This document shows, in pieces, positions 10,516-24,300 of a DNA stretch of 64,000 bases (positions within the stretch are counted from its first letter, which is position 1; every line of letters starts with the position of its first letter). Source of the DNA: Terebella lapidaria (taxonomy: Eukaryota; Annelida; Polychaeta; Terebellida; Terebellidae); assembly GCA_949152475.1 (NCBI GenBank), contig OX424562.1, positions 1,798,001 to 1,862,000 of the forward strand, read 5' to 3'. The notes under the pieces were generated by a model that saw only the letters and a program-made list of their open reading frames with translations, was not told the origin of the DNA and ran no database searches. Both the position numbers and the translations under genes were made by a program.

Positions 10516-11574
10516 ATGGAGCACCTGGCCGTAGTGGTACTGTTATTCCTAGCAACAGTTCGCGCGGATTCCTGCAGACGACATAATTTTACGCGGATTT
10601 CCAACATTCACGCCTCTGGAAGAGTTCTGCCGTACCCCGCCTTGTCAACGCTGCTCGAGCCCAGCCAGTGTGAGCGAGTCTGTCGTCAGATGCCCCAGTG
10701 TAGAGGAATTAACGTGCAAATGTCTTCAGACAGTTTCGGGCAATGTCAGTTCATGACAAATATCACTGGAACAGTGACGAAAAACGGATCTGAATTTTAT
10801 GGTATGTATTCCAGATACATGTATTCACTACCTGCGAGCTGTACGTGTGTTTATACACAATCCGACAACTTTCGGCTCACAAACTAGCTGATTGTGTGTT
10901 CATTTGACCTTTATCTTAAAGTTCCTGACATTTGTATATTCTTGCATGGAATAAAAATATATTAACAGTGAGAACCTGGTGTCCTGGGGAGATGCGGTTC
11001 TCTCTGACGGCTGGTGACTGTTTTGGAGTTGTGCAAGCAGAGAAAACTTGGTCGAAAGCTCAGCGCCACTGTAAAACTCTACACAGCGGAGCACATTTGG
11101 TGGAGATCCTGTCCAGTGACGTCATGAAAGAAGTCTCCAGTCTGACAGGTTACACTTTACTTTATTTAACATTATAAGTTACACTTGAAACATTCCTTGA
11201 ATCTCGCTGAAAGTACATGTATCACATATGGTTCTGTCATGGAACTGAGTAGATACTTTTTCGTTATTATTTCAAATACAATAGGGATATATCCATACAC
11301 ATTAGTCGTGTTCTCACTTGCTCTGTCAGGTGACGCAGGGAAGTGGTGGGTAGGAGCTAAGCGTGAGGACGTGTTGAACATGTACAACGTCTACTATTGG
11401 ACACCATCAGGGAAGCTTGTCCCCAACACTGCCAATGGCGGGCCCGTGTCTTGGGGGTTTGGGCAGCCTTCCTTGTCACTGAAAGAGACTTGTGTCATGC
11501 TGTCCCAGGGGAAACTGACCAGTGAGGTGTGTGAGGCCCACCATCCGTTCATCTGCCAGTTCGAGTGGAACTGA
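10516..11574 (+). CDS. Secreted PAN/apple plus C-type-lectin domain protein (copy A)
   Basis: Three exons: 10516-10801, 10969-11148 and 11330-11574. Both introns are GT-AG and phase 1, giving 236 residues. Residues 1-18 are a signal peptide. Exon 1 encodes a PAN/apple-like domain (SCRRHNF..., CERVCRQMPQCRG, GQCQFM). Exons 2-3 encode a long-form C-type lectin fold: WCPGEMRF, GDCF, HCKTL, AHLVEI, WWVGAK, then the paired cysteines in ETCVML, SEVC and FICQ. The usual calcium/sugar motifs are altered: QPS stands where EPN or QPD is expected, and the WND motif is replaced by TSE, so calcium-dependent sugar binding is doubtful. Such proteins are usually secreted recognition or immune molecules; here that is inference. 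A paralogue with the same exon phases lies on the opposite strand at 41534-46568. Confidence 0.9.
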
Positions 11575-11886
11575 GATCAGCAGCACGCGAGTTCTGAGCT
11601 GGATGGGAAGACCTCCAAGTTCTAATGCTAATTGTATAGATCTACTCCTAATACTATGAATTTGGCTCCGTCGTGCTGCGTCCGCCGCCGTAGAGATGTG
11701 AATCCTCTAGTCAGCACGTATGGCTTGTGAAGGTTCTGGGGTGGTAATTATACTGGGAAAATGTCATATTGTACATATGCATGCTGTCTGTGATCATTCC
11801 AGTTGGTGGTATCTAAAACTAATCACACTGATTGTGTGTACAAGTGAACAGCTGATGGTTTCGTGCAAAACAGATTACTATCACTG

Positions 11887-11892
11887 AATAAA
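11887..11892 (+). terminator. Possible polyadenylation signal of copy A
   Basis: AATAAA lies 313 bases past the stop codon in an AT-rich context. It is the first canonical hexamer noted downstream of the gene. Confidence 0.4.
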
Positions 11893-13250
11893 TTAACATT
11901 AATTTTACTACTTAAGTTTATTATTGCCCAAACCGAAAACGTCAGAAACATGTATCATTGGACTAAACAAGGCAAAGCTTCAAATTTGTCTGGTAGAGAT
12001 TGTATCGCTGTAATATTGATATTATTTGGTTAATATCGCTAACTTATTACAACATTTATAATATATTCATTATCAGCAAAATAATGTAGGCATCGAAATC
12101 AATTGAACAAGATTTCGTATTCCAATCTTGTGACAAGCTTTTTTGTAAAATGTTTTGTACGAAATAATGAGTTCATGAATATTTTAGTATGGTGAAACAC
12201 ACTGGCCCATCAGTAATGATAATTTGTCTGAATGAACTTACCGGTACATGTATTTTGGGCAACAGGGAAATAGGGCGTCAGGGGGATACATCAACGCGGT
12301 CGTAGGTGACCGGGTACCGTCTAGGTAATGACATTTTTCGCCCATGTGGGTTATTTTCTGATGAATCCTTCATTTCTGTATGTAATCAGACACTTGTCAT
12401 ATAAACACGCATTCTCACATGTCGTACGTGTAATTTGACAGATCTTCTCAACACATACATGCAACTTCTTCCCATTCCTCCCAACCTTTCTTGCCTTTAC
12501 ATACATCTAAAACTTTACAAATCCATATTGATTTCATGTTTGTCACAACCTCAAATTTATTGTCATATCCATTTTAATAAGAGTATATATCATCATACTG
12601 CTCGACATCACAAAATCAATTCACAACAACAAAATTATTCTTATACACTCAGTACCATTCTCAAGTGAGGGCCTCGTTGTACTCAAAGAATTTGTATATG
12701 TACATATCAAATGTGGATAGACAATTTTTAACAATAAAATGTCCAATATGCTTCACTTGTATACATCAGGAAACAGTTATTCAATGAATGTGATATACAT
12801 ATATATTACACTGTATGTACATGGAATAACACAACACAGACAATGACATAAGTAAACAAGGAGTCAATACAAATATTGTATAGTCTTATCATTATTGTCA
12901 GAAACCCATACGGGTTTCTGTTGATATACTTTATGGTAATTGTACAATACATGTATCTAATTATGACACATGTATACGTATGTTGTGAGATGTTCTCCAG
13001 TAAGATATACACCTCAAAGTGGACAGCATCATCTGCACAATGTTCTGAACTTTGAAAATCTCCCAAAGATGTCCGGACATTTTTACATCAAGCAATCTAA
13101 GTTTGTTTCCAGCAAGCGGCCCATGAACGTTAATGGTAGCCCAGGCTCTTTTTGGCAACGCTGACACAGTTAGATCTATCAAATATCCATTTGGAGTACC
13201 ATAAGAAACCAGATTGAAAGAAGAGAAGAGAGCTGTGCACCACAAGTCGT
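11893..13250. other. Intergenic and 3' flank of the LRR gene
   Basis: AT-rich, no gene recognised. An inverted AATAAA (TTTATT near 12557) could serve the minus-strand LRR gene, but the distance of about 690 bases makes this uncertain. Confidence 0.4.
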
Positions 13251-14510
13251 TCAGTATTTTCTCCGCTTGGGTCTGTATCCACAGGACGGCTGGTCTCCGA
13301 TACACACCATGTACTTCTCAGGAGGCCGGATCTCGTCCCGTTTGTAGGGCTCAGGGCTGTCACAGCGTCCCTTGACGACAGGGGAGGTCTCCAGGGACGC
13401 CCACTTGAGCAGACAGTCACACCGAATCCGGTTGTCAATGACGCTGATTTCTTTCAGCCGCTTGTAGTTGGGGAATGCGCATGCGTTGACGGTCGACAAG
13501 CGATTTACGTCGAGGTTAATGATGCGAAGATTCAGCAAGTGTCGGAAAACTCCGTCAGCAAGCGTTGCTAGGTTGTTGCTATGGAGATCCAGCTCGCGCA
13601 CGTTAGTAAGTCCCTTGAATATCTCTGAGTCGAGGTGTTGTAGCTTACACTTGGAGAGGTCCAAGTCAGTCAGGTTTGTCATCGAGGCGAAAGTGTCGGT
13701 AGCAATCATCATGATCTCATTATCTCTGAGGTTGAGGATCTGTAGCGCGGGCAGACCCTTAAACATCAGCGGAAACAACGCCGGGATGAAGTTGTCTCGG
13801 AGGTCCAGACGGATCAGTCTGTTCAAGCTCTTGAAGACCCGCGGCTGAAGGTCTCGGATGTGGTTGTGTTGGAGGCTGAGTTCCTCCAAGTGCTGCAAGG
13901 GACCGAAGGCTCGAGAGTCGATTACGGCGATTTTGTTGTGGTTCAGGCGCAGCTTCTTCAGTCTGCGCAGCCCCAGGAACACTTTGGCGTGAAGCGAAGC
14001 GATGTCGTTGTGCGAGAGATCGATGCCTTGCACATTAGAAGCACCCTTGAATGCGCGTGGCTCAACATCCGTGATCAGGTTGTAAGCGAAAGTTATCTCC
14101 TGCAGATTGTGCATGCCCCTGAAGAGACCTTTTGGTAAAATCGTGACCCGACTTTTGGTGACTACGATCTCATGGAGCCAATCTTCCAGGCCTCTGAAAG
14201 ACTTGGAGCTGAACCTCAGTGGACGCCTGTTGCGTCTAAGCTCGATGTAGCGCACCTGTAGGTGTTTGAAGGCGTAGGCCGGGACGTTCCTGATGCGGTT
14301 CTGACTGATGTCTAGGACCTCATACGTGATGTTGTCGGGGTCTGGATAGAAGTGCGGCACCATGCTCAGTTCATTCCCGCTACATTCCACATATCTCTCG
14401 CTGTAGTGACAGAAACAGTCCATCGAGGGACAAGCCTCCGTTCCGTGCTCCACTACACTCAGCACTGTCCAACAAACCACCGATACACACAACGCCCGCA
14501 GTCGAGCCAT
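13251..14510 (-). CDS. Secreted leucine-rich-repeat protein
   Basis: A single uninterrupted 419-codon frame. Residues 1-26 form a signal peptide ending near TEA. An LRR N-terminal cap has cysteines at 27, 32, 34 and 43. About twelve extracellular-type LRRs follow, with cores such as LDISQNRI, IDLSHNDI, LRLNHNKI, LSLQHNHI, LDLRDNFI, LNLRDNEI and LDLHSNNL. A C-terminal cap begins at RIRCDCLLKW, with cysteines at 364, 366, 383 and 403. The protein ends in a short basic tail (PKRRKY) with no membrane segment or GPI-like hydrophobic end, so it should be secreted. The repeats resemble those of slit, chaoptin and LRRC15-like proteins, but no orthologue can be named. Ligand and role are unknown; adhesion, signalling or immune binding are all possible. 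No intron lies within the coding region. Confidence 0.9.
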   Translation of the reverse strand: MARLRALCVSVVCWTVLSVVEHGTEACPSMDCFCHYSERYVECSGNELSMVPHFYPDPDNITYEVLDISQNRIRNVPAYAFKHLQVRYIELRRNRRPLRFSSKSFRGLEDWLHEIVVTKSRVTILPKGLFRGMHNLQEITFAYNLITDVEPRAFKGASNVQGIDLSHNDIASLHAKVFLGLRRLKKLRLNHNKIAVIDSRAFGPLQHLEELSLQHNHIRDLQPRVFKSLNRLIRLDLRDNFIPALFPLMFKGLPALQILNLRDNEIMMIATDTFASMTNLTDLDLSKCKLQHLDSEIFKGLTNVRELDLHSNNLATLADGVFRHLLNLRIINLDVNRLSTVNACAFPNYKRLKEISVIDNRIRCDCLLKWASLETSPVVKGRCDSPEPYKRDEIRPPEKYMVCIGDQPSCGYRPKRRKY

Positions 14511-17500
14511 CGTCTTCTTCCGTTGTCAAATCTTTGCGATTATCTGTGAGCAGATGGCAGCGGTATCACTGAGTCGCCGGGTGCAATGTTCTCTACACGC
14601 GCGACGTGTTAATGTGTGGTCACCAAAAGGCAATCTCCATGACAAGTTCCAGTACCGCTTCCCACAATAATCCAGTGCCAATGGGGGCTACTTCCCAGAT
14701 CAGGGGCAATCCGCTGTCCCTCCCTTGGCTTGGCCAGGGCGTCTGTCGCTTGTCGAAGCGTGGAAGCCAGACAGATATAACCGCTCTAACGGGAGACAGT
14801 TATAGTCTCGGTCAGCCCTAGGCGTTAGAGTTATGACCGATGGTTGATCGGACTCTAGAGAGACAAACCCGTCATGCCATGTGACTGGTCCATAACGCTA
14901 CAAGAGGAGGTCCGGGTTTGTCACGGGCGGCTACAGGGTCCAAATGATGGTCGTCTCTGAAAAGTTATGTCAGTCTCTCCCGGATTTTGATTGGATTCCG
15001 TCATGGACTGTCACACTCGGATCTCTGCCTCTCGTAATTCGATGGAACTCTGTGAATGAAAGAAGAATAAATATCAGTTGCCGTTAGTATTCGTGTGTTT
15101 GTGATTCCACCGGGACCATTACTCACAATTGTCTTGTACAATTGTCTTCCAAGTTTCGGTAAAGAAAATTCGAAATATGATCAATCACTGCGTAAATTCA
15201 TATTAAAATTTAACCTTCCTTAACTAGAAGAAAAGTGGCAATGTAAATTTCAAGAGCACGGTTTCAATGTTATCCATTCAAACAAACAATATGCATTTGC
15301 CCATCAAGTTTTATCCACATTATTAGTACAATTCTTATTACTTTCGGGTACTTGACGTCGTCATTTAGAGAGCAGCACTCGCGAGGATGCCAACATCGTG
15401 TGGGAAACCAGCATGTGTGGCGGTTGTGTCGCACTGGGGAACGATTTCTTCTAACCAGAGCCTATTTTTGTTTTGTTTCTATGAAATCACGACCGACCAT
15501 GGATATTGCAAACCGTTGCCGCGTTACGAGCCATTACAATCTTTAGCAATCTTGGTGTCTCCTTATAGGGCCCTTGTTAAAATTAATCTGTGGTTTGAAA
15601 TTGTATCCAGAAAACACATATTGCATAGTTTCAATGAATTTCATACATGGAATGATACGTGTATATAGTTGTCTGCTTTTTTGCTTGTCATTTTTATCAT
15701 TCTACTTGATTCTAAATAAACCGAATATCTTGTTAGGACCCTACATACATGTACATGTTCTTGACTAATTACATGAGTTTAACTAAAAAAACAATCTAAA
15801 GCCAGTACCACAGAACATTCTAACTAGAGCACCTGGCTGACCTGGTGAAGTTATCACAACAATAAAGCACATATAAACAGTGGGTTGATCTCCAAGATAT
15901 TTTACGTCTTGGTCCCGTCCGTAAAACCCAAAGGGGGTCCATAATCAACATTGCAGCACGGATCCGTGTGGAGCAGAGATCCTACCTTGCACCTCAGCTA
16001 GTACTGGGAATAGAGGCGTGTCTCTGTGGGCAGATTCTGAGAAAGTTTGCCAGGCACCCCGCTGGAGCGGGCTACACGCACGTTCTGATAGCAACAGCAT
16101 CAGCGTGAAACGACGATTAATTGGTTCAGTGCAATTTATAGTAGACTAACTGTTTGCGGAGGAATTTATATAGTGCTAATTTGTGCAAATTGTGTCGTAA
16201 CAGACATTTTTATTGAGACAAAACCGAACTTTCTCAATTCACTCACAGTTTCATGTGAGTAACAGTTGTGGACGAATGATGGCGACATTTACTTTCAATT
16301 TGTGGAATATATTGATGGTATCATTTCGTGTAATGACCGAATGAAAAAACATAGTTCAATACAGTGTAGGCCTACATTATTTGGGAAGCATAATTTTCCA
16401 CCAGAGTACTTGTATGTAGCATGATGAAGATTTCAGCCCTGTTCTTATGAAGTGGCAGAAATATTTGGTTTGACATTTTCATGTCACCAGCGAGTGCATT
16501 CAGAAACCACAGAGCAGTAGAAGGAAGTCAGGTCTACTGGATAGGGACGAGGCACATGGCCCACGAGAGTCCACGGGAGCGCCGTGAGGAAACATCAGTC
16601 AGGCCCCAAGCTCCCGTCTCGTGATCCCACGTGGGATAACTCAAAACGGACCGCGAATTCTTTAACGGAATTCATTCGTGAAAGCTGGGGTAGACGTAGG
16701 AAGGGGTTGAAGCTAACTGGATTATCCCTTCCCCCGTCTCCTCGCTGACTTTCAGCTGGTTTCGCTTCGCTATTGTCATCCCTCGTCTTCGCGTTCTTTG
16801 GCGCGGAAAATCGGGACAGAAAGCGGCATGAAGCTCCCTGATGTCCCGTGGGATGGATGGCTCAATTGTGAGGAGTAGCGCGATTTTATTGTACCCCAAC
16901 ATGGAAAGTGCATCAGACGAGCTAATTCATCCAGACATAGAGCGCTGGGAGTGGGGGTGATCCTCGAGTAGTATCTCTCCGGGGTCTGTTTGACCCCCTC
17001 GCCAGATTTTTGTCACCTTCAAATGACCTCTACATGTTTGGGTGTGTCGAGGGGGAGGGGGGGGGGGTGAAAGATGATCTCCAATTCAGCAGCGCACTGT
17101 GGTCGCCGGAAGGAAATTTGTCTTCCCCCAAGACAGTTGACAAGTGGAGATGGGCCAGTTTTATGATAGATTAACCCCAAGTTGGTTTAAAGGTTGTGCA
17201 AACCTGTCCAGGCCAAACAGTCGAAGACTGATCCATCATTGCTGTGGGCACGGACCTAACATAACACCAAGTGGTATCTTCATATAGCAGCAGGCTTCCA
17301 GCCTAGCACCTGTCATGACGGGAACCACAACGGAATTTACTCTTTGTTGTTATAGAAATGGAACCAACTCAAATGAAGAGTATATCATGCTTCCCATGTC
17401 CATGCATTCATTTCGGTGTATTTTCAGATTTGGTTTTTCAGAGCACAGAAACTGGTTTCAATTCGTTTTCCCCGAAAACATCGATCCCAGAAAGATTGTC

Positions 17501-17680
17501 TTGACACCAATGAAAACGGTGCCTTTAACAAGCGCTACAAACTAAGGCTAAACTAGCCTTCACACTAACGGTATAGAGCCGACTTAATGAGCCTGGAGGT
17601 CTACCACAAAGTCCAGATTGATACAGCATGGTCAATGTAATTGATTCTGCGAATGACCAGTGCATTTTCTTGAGTACATG
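14511..17680. other. Intergenic, includes upstream region of the LRR gene
   Basis: Bases 14511-15060 are GC-richer and may hold the LRR gene promoter and 5' UTR, though no TATA box is clear. The remainder shows only chance frames. A G-run stands at about 17048-17068. Confidence 0.4.
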
Positions 17681-17684
17681 GTAA

Positions 17685-17770
17685 TGGAATCCGCCCCTCT
17701 GTCAACCACATGATAGGATCCGCCCCGGGGTTCCGCCCATCTGTCAAGTCACACAGGATCCGCCTCGCCC
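17685..17770. repeat. Short direct repeat with GGATCCGCC words
   Basis: Two imperfect copies of a roughly 45-bp unit, each with TCCGCCC, CTGTCAA and GGATCCGCC in order. Function unknown. Confidence 0.45.
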
Positions 17771-20700
17771 CCAGTGAATACCTCAGAAAATTCTCTATGA
17801 GACTGTCCCGACACTAGAGGCCTGCCGTCACTGAGATAAGGGCAAAAATAGCGACACATCATAATTGACGAACAAATTTATATAGATACTCAATTAACTT
17901 TGTCAAGAGGGCCTCAATGTTCGAATAGAGACATAATAAAATACACTTTCTAGCTCTACAAAATCCGAGAACATTATATACATATATTCCGTTTTGTTCA
18001 TAAATTTCATGTCTTTCATAGAAGATACCAAAGACATTATTATGTGTTCCAAATCGTACCGAATATTCCCATCAATGTCCTACTCCCCCTAGCGGCTGTA
18101 CCGTGACTTCCGGACGACAATTTTCGCGAGACAAACACTCGGCGAGACGGGGCAAAAAGTCACCGGGCGATAAGTCTCCATGGTCGGCGGGAATCAAATC
18201 AAGTGGAAACCCGAGTTTATCAGCCAAATAAAAGCCCATTTGCGCCAGGCTTGGGTCAATGTGTGCAGAAACAATTGTCCTTGTAACGTCGCAAGCGGCT
18301 CTCTTTTACGTCTGAGCTTGCATAGAGCACTTGTATATATTTTTTTCGGATGTGGTTCATTTATTGGAATTGATTTTCCTTGTTTGAGCTAGGGACGGGT
18401 TTACTTTGAAAATCCATGGGTAATATCAGAGTACTAGCTAGCGATGGTTTCGTGTGATATGTCATCAACAAATTGGTAAATTAGGTAATATGATAAGACA
18501 TGAAATATGTCTTGTGACTATGATCGGATTGCAGTCCTGTTCAACATAAAAGTAAATTATATTTCTCATATTTGACTGTTTTCAAAAGAGGTTATAAAAT
18601 GTGATTGTTACATTTTCAGCCACTGGTGTGTGTAGCATTTTTCAAAATGCACTGACGATTTCATATCACCGTACAATGTTATCAAATGGAATCAATGAAT
18701 GCGGGAAAAAATACTCGAAACATTTCGAGCACAAGAATATGATTGTGTAAGTGACATTGATGAAACAATAGACACGGTGATGCATGGCTTTAAGTTACAA
18801 ATGTACAAACATCCCATATCGCCGGATCTATCCGGATCTATTTTTTACTATTCACAAACGGAAGCTTTGTCTAATACTTATTCTCGTATTTTATCGAGAG
18901 AATTCGCACAACATATTCCGTGTATACGTTGCAATAAAAGGTTGGATAATTGTAGTCTTTGTTCAGTTTAGTTTTACACGAATCACACAAGAACTGTTGG
19001 GATTTGCTGCTACAGAATCCTGGGTGACATTACACTAAACTACCAACTATTATCCATCTCACAGACGACGGTAATCTTCTCTAATTAAAATCGCATCGCA
19101 AGATTTTTTCCGCTAATAATTTCCGTAAACATCGTTAACCGATTTGATGCGCTGGTCGTATTTCTTCGCTCAAGTGGTTGTTGTTGCTCCTGTAATTGGT
19201 TGGAAAATAATGGGCGTTTTAGAGTTCCATTTGAATACCAACCATGAGAATTTAAGGACTTCTAATCCTAATACATTGCGTGGATGGAAAGTGTTATCTC
19301 CAAAAAAAATCCACTATTTCATCGAGCCCACGAAGCAACGTGAATCGATAGTCTGGAATCAATGTATTTACTTTGTTGTGTTTCTTCCGGTCTTGTTTTG
19401 TAATACACGTCTTGTTCACTTATTAATCGAGACCCAGCGTTATATTGACATGTCATACTCATGTCAATAGTTCATATGACATGAAATACTTACTGGCATT
19501 ATGATGTTGTGTTTTCGACGAAATATTGCTTTGTTCTAAAATATTTTGTGATAAGTTCTAAGTAGTATATCAGTCAAATTGTAGACCACAAACGCACACG
19601 AAACAATGCTAACAATCAAATACACATCTTCGTTTTACTAGTAGCAGAAATACTAAGACGTGCTAGTAGGCCTACCTGGATCAAGTTCATAATTTATCCA
19701 CATCATAGTCTGTGAGCGAAGTATCACTTCTTTAATAAAGTCTAGCGGCGCGCTCAGCTGAGATAATTAAACAACACGGAGAGGCTCGGGACACCTTGCC
19801 TAGTGTATTCCGCCATTGAATCTATTGTAATCGCGTGCTATATCGCTACAATTCAACTCCTCGCTTGCTTCTCAGGTTTAACAAAAGTTGAATAACAAGC
19901 ATTTATTATACAAACGAAGCGATATTATTATTTTTATCGGCGGCGTTCTAATTCAAAAAGCCCGAGAACATCAGAATATACCCTCCCTTCAAAGTCATAT
20001 ATTTGTTCATAGTGTGAAATGACAATAAGCCAAGATATTTTTGTTTGCGCACAGGGTCCGCTTTTGTGTTTGCTCCGCTCATAACAAGGACATTATGTTT
20101 TCAAAGATTGTAAATAGACTTTACGCTTTGGATCATACACGTGCTGGGAATGCGTTCGTGATACAGGCGCTTACCTGCCGACTTTTCGGGTAACGTAATA
20201 TCCCCGTCAGAACACCTTGTATGTCGTTATTACATCTTCAAACCGTCTCGAACATATATCACCTCCGCTAGCTTTTTATACAAGAACATCCAAAGTAGTC
20301 CTTTAAAGTTTTATGCACCCGTAAAAGTTCATGTACTTTTCATCCCATAATACAGTCCGTTATCAATAAGTGATTGTCGCCCCACATGTCCGACAAATGT
20401 GCATATATCTCACAAACCGTGTGATCACAGGTGCGGGCACTCCAGACAGCGCTCAACAAGGCTCAATGGGCAATCGACAGACCGATCACAAGGACTCAAC
20501 TCCGCCAAAACTGTCAAGTCCTTAACCGTAAACGTGTTAATCCTGACACTTATTGGAGAGAGCCGTCACGAGAACCATGCGGTCAATCTTTGCTAAGCCC
20601 CTCTATTGCTCGAGGATGGTCCGCATGCGAGAGGGAAACATGCTTCCTGATACTTCCAAAGTTGCCTGCAGCTCGGCATGTAGTTGCACTGGATAAGCAC

Positions 20701-21338
20701 ACGCCCCAGTCGGCGCCTCTACCCTAGCTGGCACGCGGTCCCCGGGGGTCCCACTCTTGTATTCCAAGGGGCGCAACCCTCAGATTCCCCGGCGGGCGCT
20801 CCGTCATGGAACGGTACTTCTGCGCATCGGCATACGACACCGAAATTGGAAGGGTAGACTAAAATATAAACACAGTGCATCTTACACTGTGGAACAAGCT
20901 AGACACAATATTTGCCTCCTTCAGGGGAACCACCGATTTGGGGGTATTGTCAAGAAGATGGAACGGATAGCAAAATTCATATTACTTTAGATTACCGGGG
21001 CAGATTGCAGCCTGGATGAATACCATCTCTTGATTATTGACCGACCGAGGAGAGAGCAAATCGTTCAATAATTTGATTAACCTCCCAAATGATTACATTG
21101 TATGTATCATGCCGTAGCATAACTCCTGGCCAGCGAGCTTGGGTAAATGTATTAGAAATCAGGACGGACCACACACAGGACAACACCAGCTGAAATCGTG
21201 ATGGTACAAACAGTGCCCCCACCGTGAACACTTCTCCAAATAATCGATGACAACCGCCTGGATCCCAATAATAAAATAGACATCTGAATGCAAATCAAAA
21301 CAATGGGAACAAACCGCTAATAACGCTGCCCTATAGCC
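17771..21338. other. Intergenic, no gene recognised
   Basis: Plus-strand frames at 18699-18971 (90 codons), 19144-19470 (108) and 20431-20727 (98) carry no known domain. Bases 20380-20830 are GC-richer than the surroundings and could be an unannotated exon or promoter; nothing in the sequence confirms this. Confidence 0.4.
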
Positions 21339-24300
21339 TCTAATCAGCTCAGGGATTCTAGTGTCACGAGAAGCAAGAGACTGACCGCCCCCCCCCCCCC
21401 CGACACTCCCTAATCAGCTCAGGGATGCTAGTGTCACGAGAAGTAAGAGACTGACCACCACCCCCCCCCCCCCCCCCCCCGACACTCCCTAATCAGCTCA
21501 GCGATGCTAGTGTCACGAGAAGTAAGAGACTGACCCCCCCCCCCCCCCCCCCGACACTCACTAATCAGCTCAGGGATGCTAGTGTCACGAGAAGTAAGAA
21601 ACTGACCCCTCCCCCCCCCCCCGTCATTCCCTAATCATCTCGGGGACGCTAGTGTCACGAGAAGTAAGAGACTGACCCCCTCCCCCCGACACTCCCTAAT
21701 CAGCTCGGGGACGTTAGTGTCACGAGAAGTAAGAGGCTGACCCCCCTCCCCCCACGACACTCCTTAATCAGCTCGGGGACGCTAGTGTCACGAGAAGTAA
21801 GAGACTGACCCCTCCCCCCCGACACTCCCTAATCAGCTCGGGGATGCTAGTGTCAGGAGAAGTAAGAGACTGACCCCCCCCCCCCCCCCGAAACTCCCTA
21901 ATCAGCTCGGGGATGCCAGTGTCACGAGAAGTAAGAGACTGACCCCCCGACACTCCCTAATCAGGGATGCTAGTGTCACGATAAGTAAGAGACTGACCCC
22001 CCCCCCCCCCCCTCCCCGACACTCCCTAATCAGCTCGGGGACGCTAGTGTCACGAGAAGCAAGAAACTGACCCCCCCCCCCCCCCGACACTCCCTAATCA
22101 GCTCGGGGATGCTAGTGTCACGAAGAGTAAGAGACTGACCCCCCCCCCCTCCCCGACACTCACTAATCAGCTCAGGGATGCTAGTGTCATGAGAAGTAAG
22201 AGACTGACCCCCCGACACTCCCTAATTAGGGATGCTAGTGTCACGATAAGTAAGAGACTGACCCCCCCCCGACACTCCCTAATCAGCTCGGGGATGCTAG
22301 TGTCACGAAGAGTAAGAGACTGACCCCCCCCCCTCCCCGACACTCACTAATCAGCTCAGGGATGCTAGTGTCACGAGAAGTAAGAGACTGACCCCCCCCC
22401 CAACACTCCCTAATCAGATCAGGGATGCTAGTGTCACGAGAAGTAAGAGACTGACCCCCCCCCCCCCCCCCTCGACACTCACTAATCAGGTCGGGGATGC
22501 TAGTGTCACGAGAAGTAAGAGACTGACCCCCCCCCCCCCCGACACTCCCTAATCAGCTCGGGGATGCTAGTGTCACGAGAAGTAAGAGGCTGACCCCCCC
22601 CCCCCCCCGACACTCCCTAATCAGCTCGGGGATGCTAGTGTCACGAGGAGTAAGAGACTGACCCCTCCCCCCCCCCGACACTCCCTAATCAGCTCAGGGA
22701 TGCTAGTGTCACGAGAAGTAAGAGACTGACCCCCCCCCCCCCCCCGACACTCCCTAATCAGCTCGGGGACGCTAGTGTCACGAGAAGCAAGAAACTGACC
22801 CCCCCCTCCCCCGACATTCCCTAATCAACTCAGGGATGCTAGTGTCACGAAGAGTAAGAGACTGACCCCCCCTCCCCTCCCCGACACTCACTAATCAGCT
22901 CAGAGATGCTAGTGTCACGAGAAGTAAGAGACTGACCCCCCCCCAACACTCCCTAATCAGCTCGGGGATGGTAGTGTCACGAGAAGTAAGAGACTGACCC
23001 CCCCCCCAACACTCCCTAATCAGCTCAGGGATGCTAGTGTCACGAGAAGTAAGAGACTGACCCCTCCCCCCCCCTGACACTCCCTAATCAGCTCAGTCAT
23101 GCTAGTGTCACGAGAAGTAAGAAACTGACCCCCCCCCCCCCGACACTCACTAATCAGCTCAGGGATGCTAGTGTCACGAGGAGTAAGAGACTGACCCCCC
23201 CCCCCTGACACTCCCTAATCAGCTGAGGGACGCTAGTGTCACGAGAAGTAAAAAACTAACCCCCCCCGACACTCCCTAATCAGCTCATGGACGCTAGTGT
23301 CACGAGAAGCAAGAAACTGACCACCCCCCGACACTCCCTAATCAGCTCAGGGATGCTAGTGTCACGAGAAGCAAGAAACTCCCCCCCCCCCCTGACACTC
23401 CCTAATCAGCTCGGGGATGCTAGTGTCACGAGAAGTAAGAGACTGACCCCCCTCCCGACACTCCCTAATCAGCTCAGGGACGCTAGTGTCACGAGAAGTA
23501 AGAGACTGACCCCCCTCCCGACACTCCCTAATCAGCTCGGGGACGCTAGTGTCACGAGAAGTAAGAGACTGACCCCCCTCCCGACACTCCCTAATCAGCT
23601 CAGGGACGCTAGTGTCACGAGAAGTAAGAGACTGACCCCCCTCCCGACACTCCCTAATCAGCTCGGGGACGCTAGTGTCACGAGAAGTAAGAGACTGACC
23701 CCCCTCCCGACACTCCCTAATCAGCTCGGGGATGCTAGTGTCACGAGAAGTAAGAGACTGACCCCCCTCCCGACACTCCCTAATCAGCTCAGGGACGCTA
23801 GTGTCATGAGAAGTAAGAGACTGACCCCCCTCCCGACACTCCCTAATCAGCTCGGGGATGCTAGTGTCACGAGAAGTAAGAGACTGACCCCCCCTTCCCG
23901 ACACTCCCTAATCAGCTCAGGGACGCTAGTGTCACGAGAAGTAAGAGACTGACCCCTCCTCCCGACACTCCCTAATCGGCTTAGGGACGCTATTGTCACG
24001 AGAAGTAAGAGACTGACCCCCCCCCCCCCTCCCCGACACTCCCTAATCAGCTCAGGGACGCTAGTGTCACGAGAAGTAAGAGACTGACCCCCCCCCCCCC
24101 CCCGACACTCCCTAATCAGCTCAGGGACGCTAGTGTCACGAGAAGTAAGAGACTAACCCCCCCCCCTGACACTCCCTAATCAGCTCAGGGACGCTAGTGT
24201 CACAAGAAGTAAGAGACTGACCCCCCCCCCCCCCGACACTCCCTTATCACCTCAGGGACGCTAGTGTCACGAGAAGTAAGAGACTGACCCTCCCCCCCCC

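Noticed and set aside
23287..23952. Overlapping long frames on both strands (221 and 180 codons) in the poly-C array
   Set aside because: They arise because the local unit is 63 bp, a multiple of three, with no stop in those frames. The peptides are pure 21-residue repeats with no start context.
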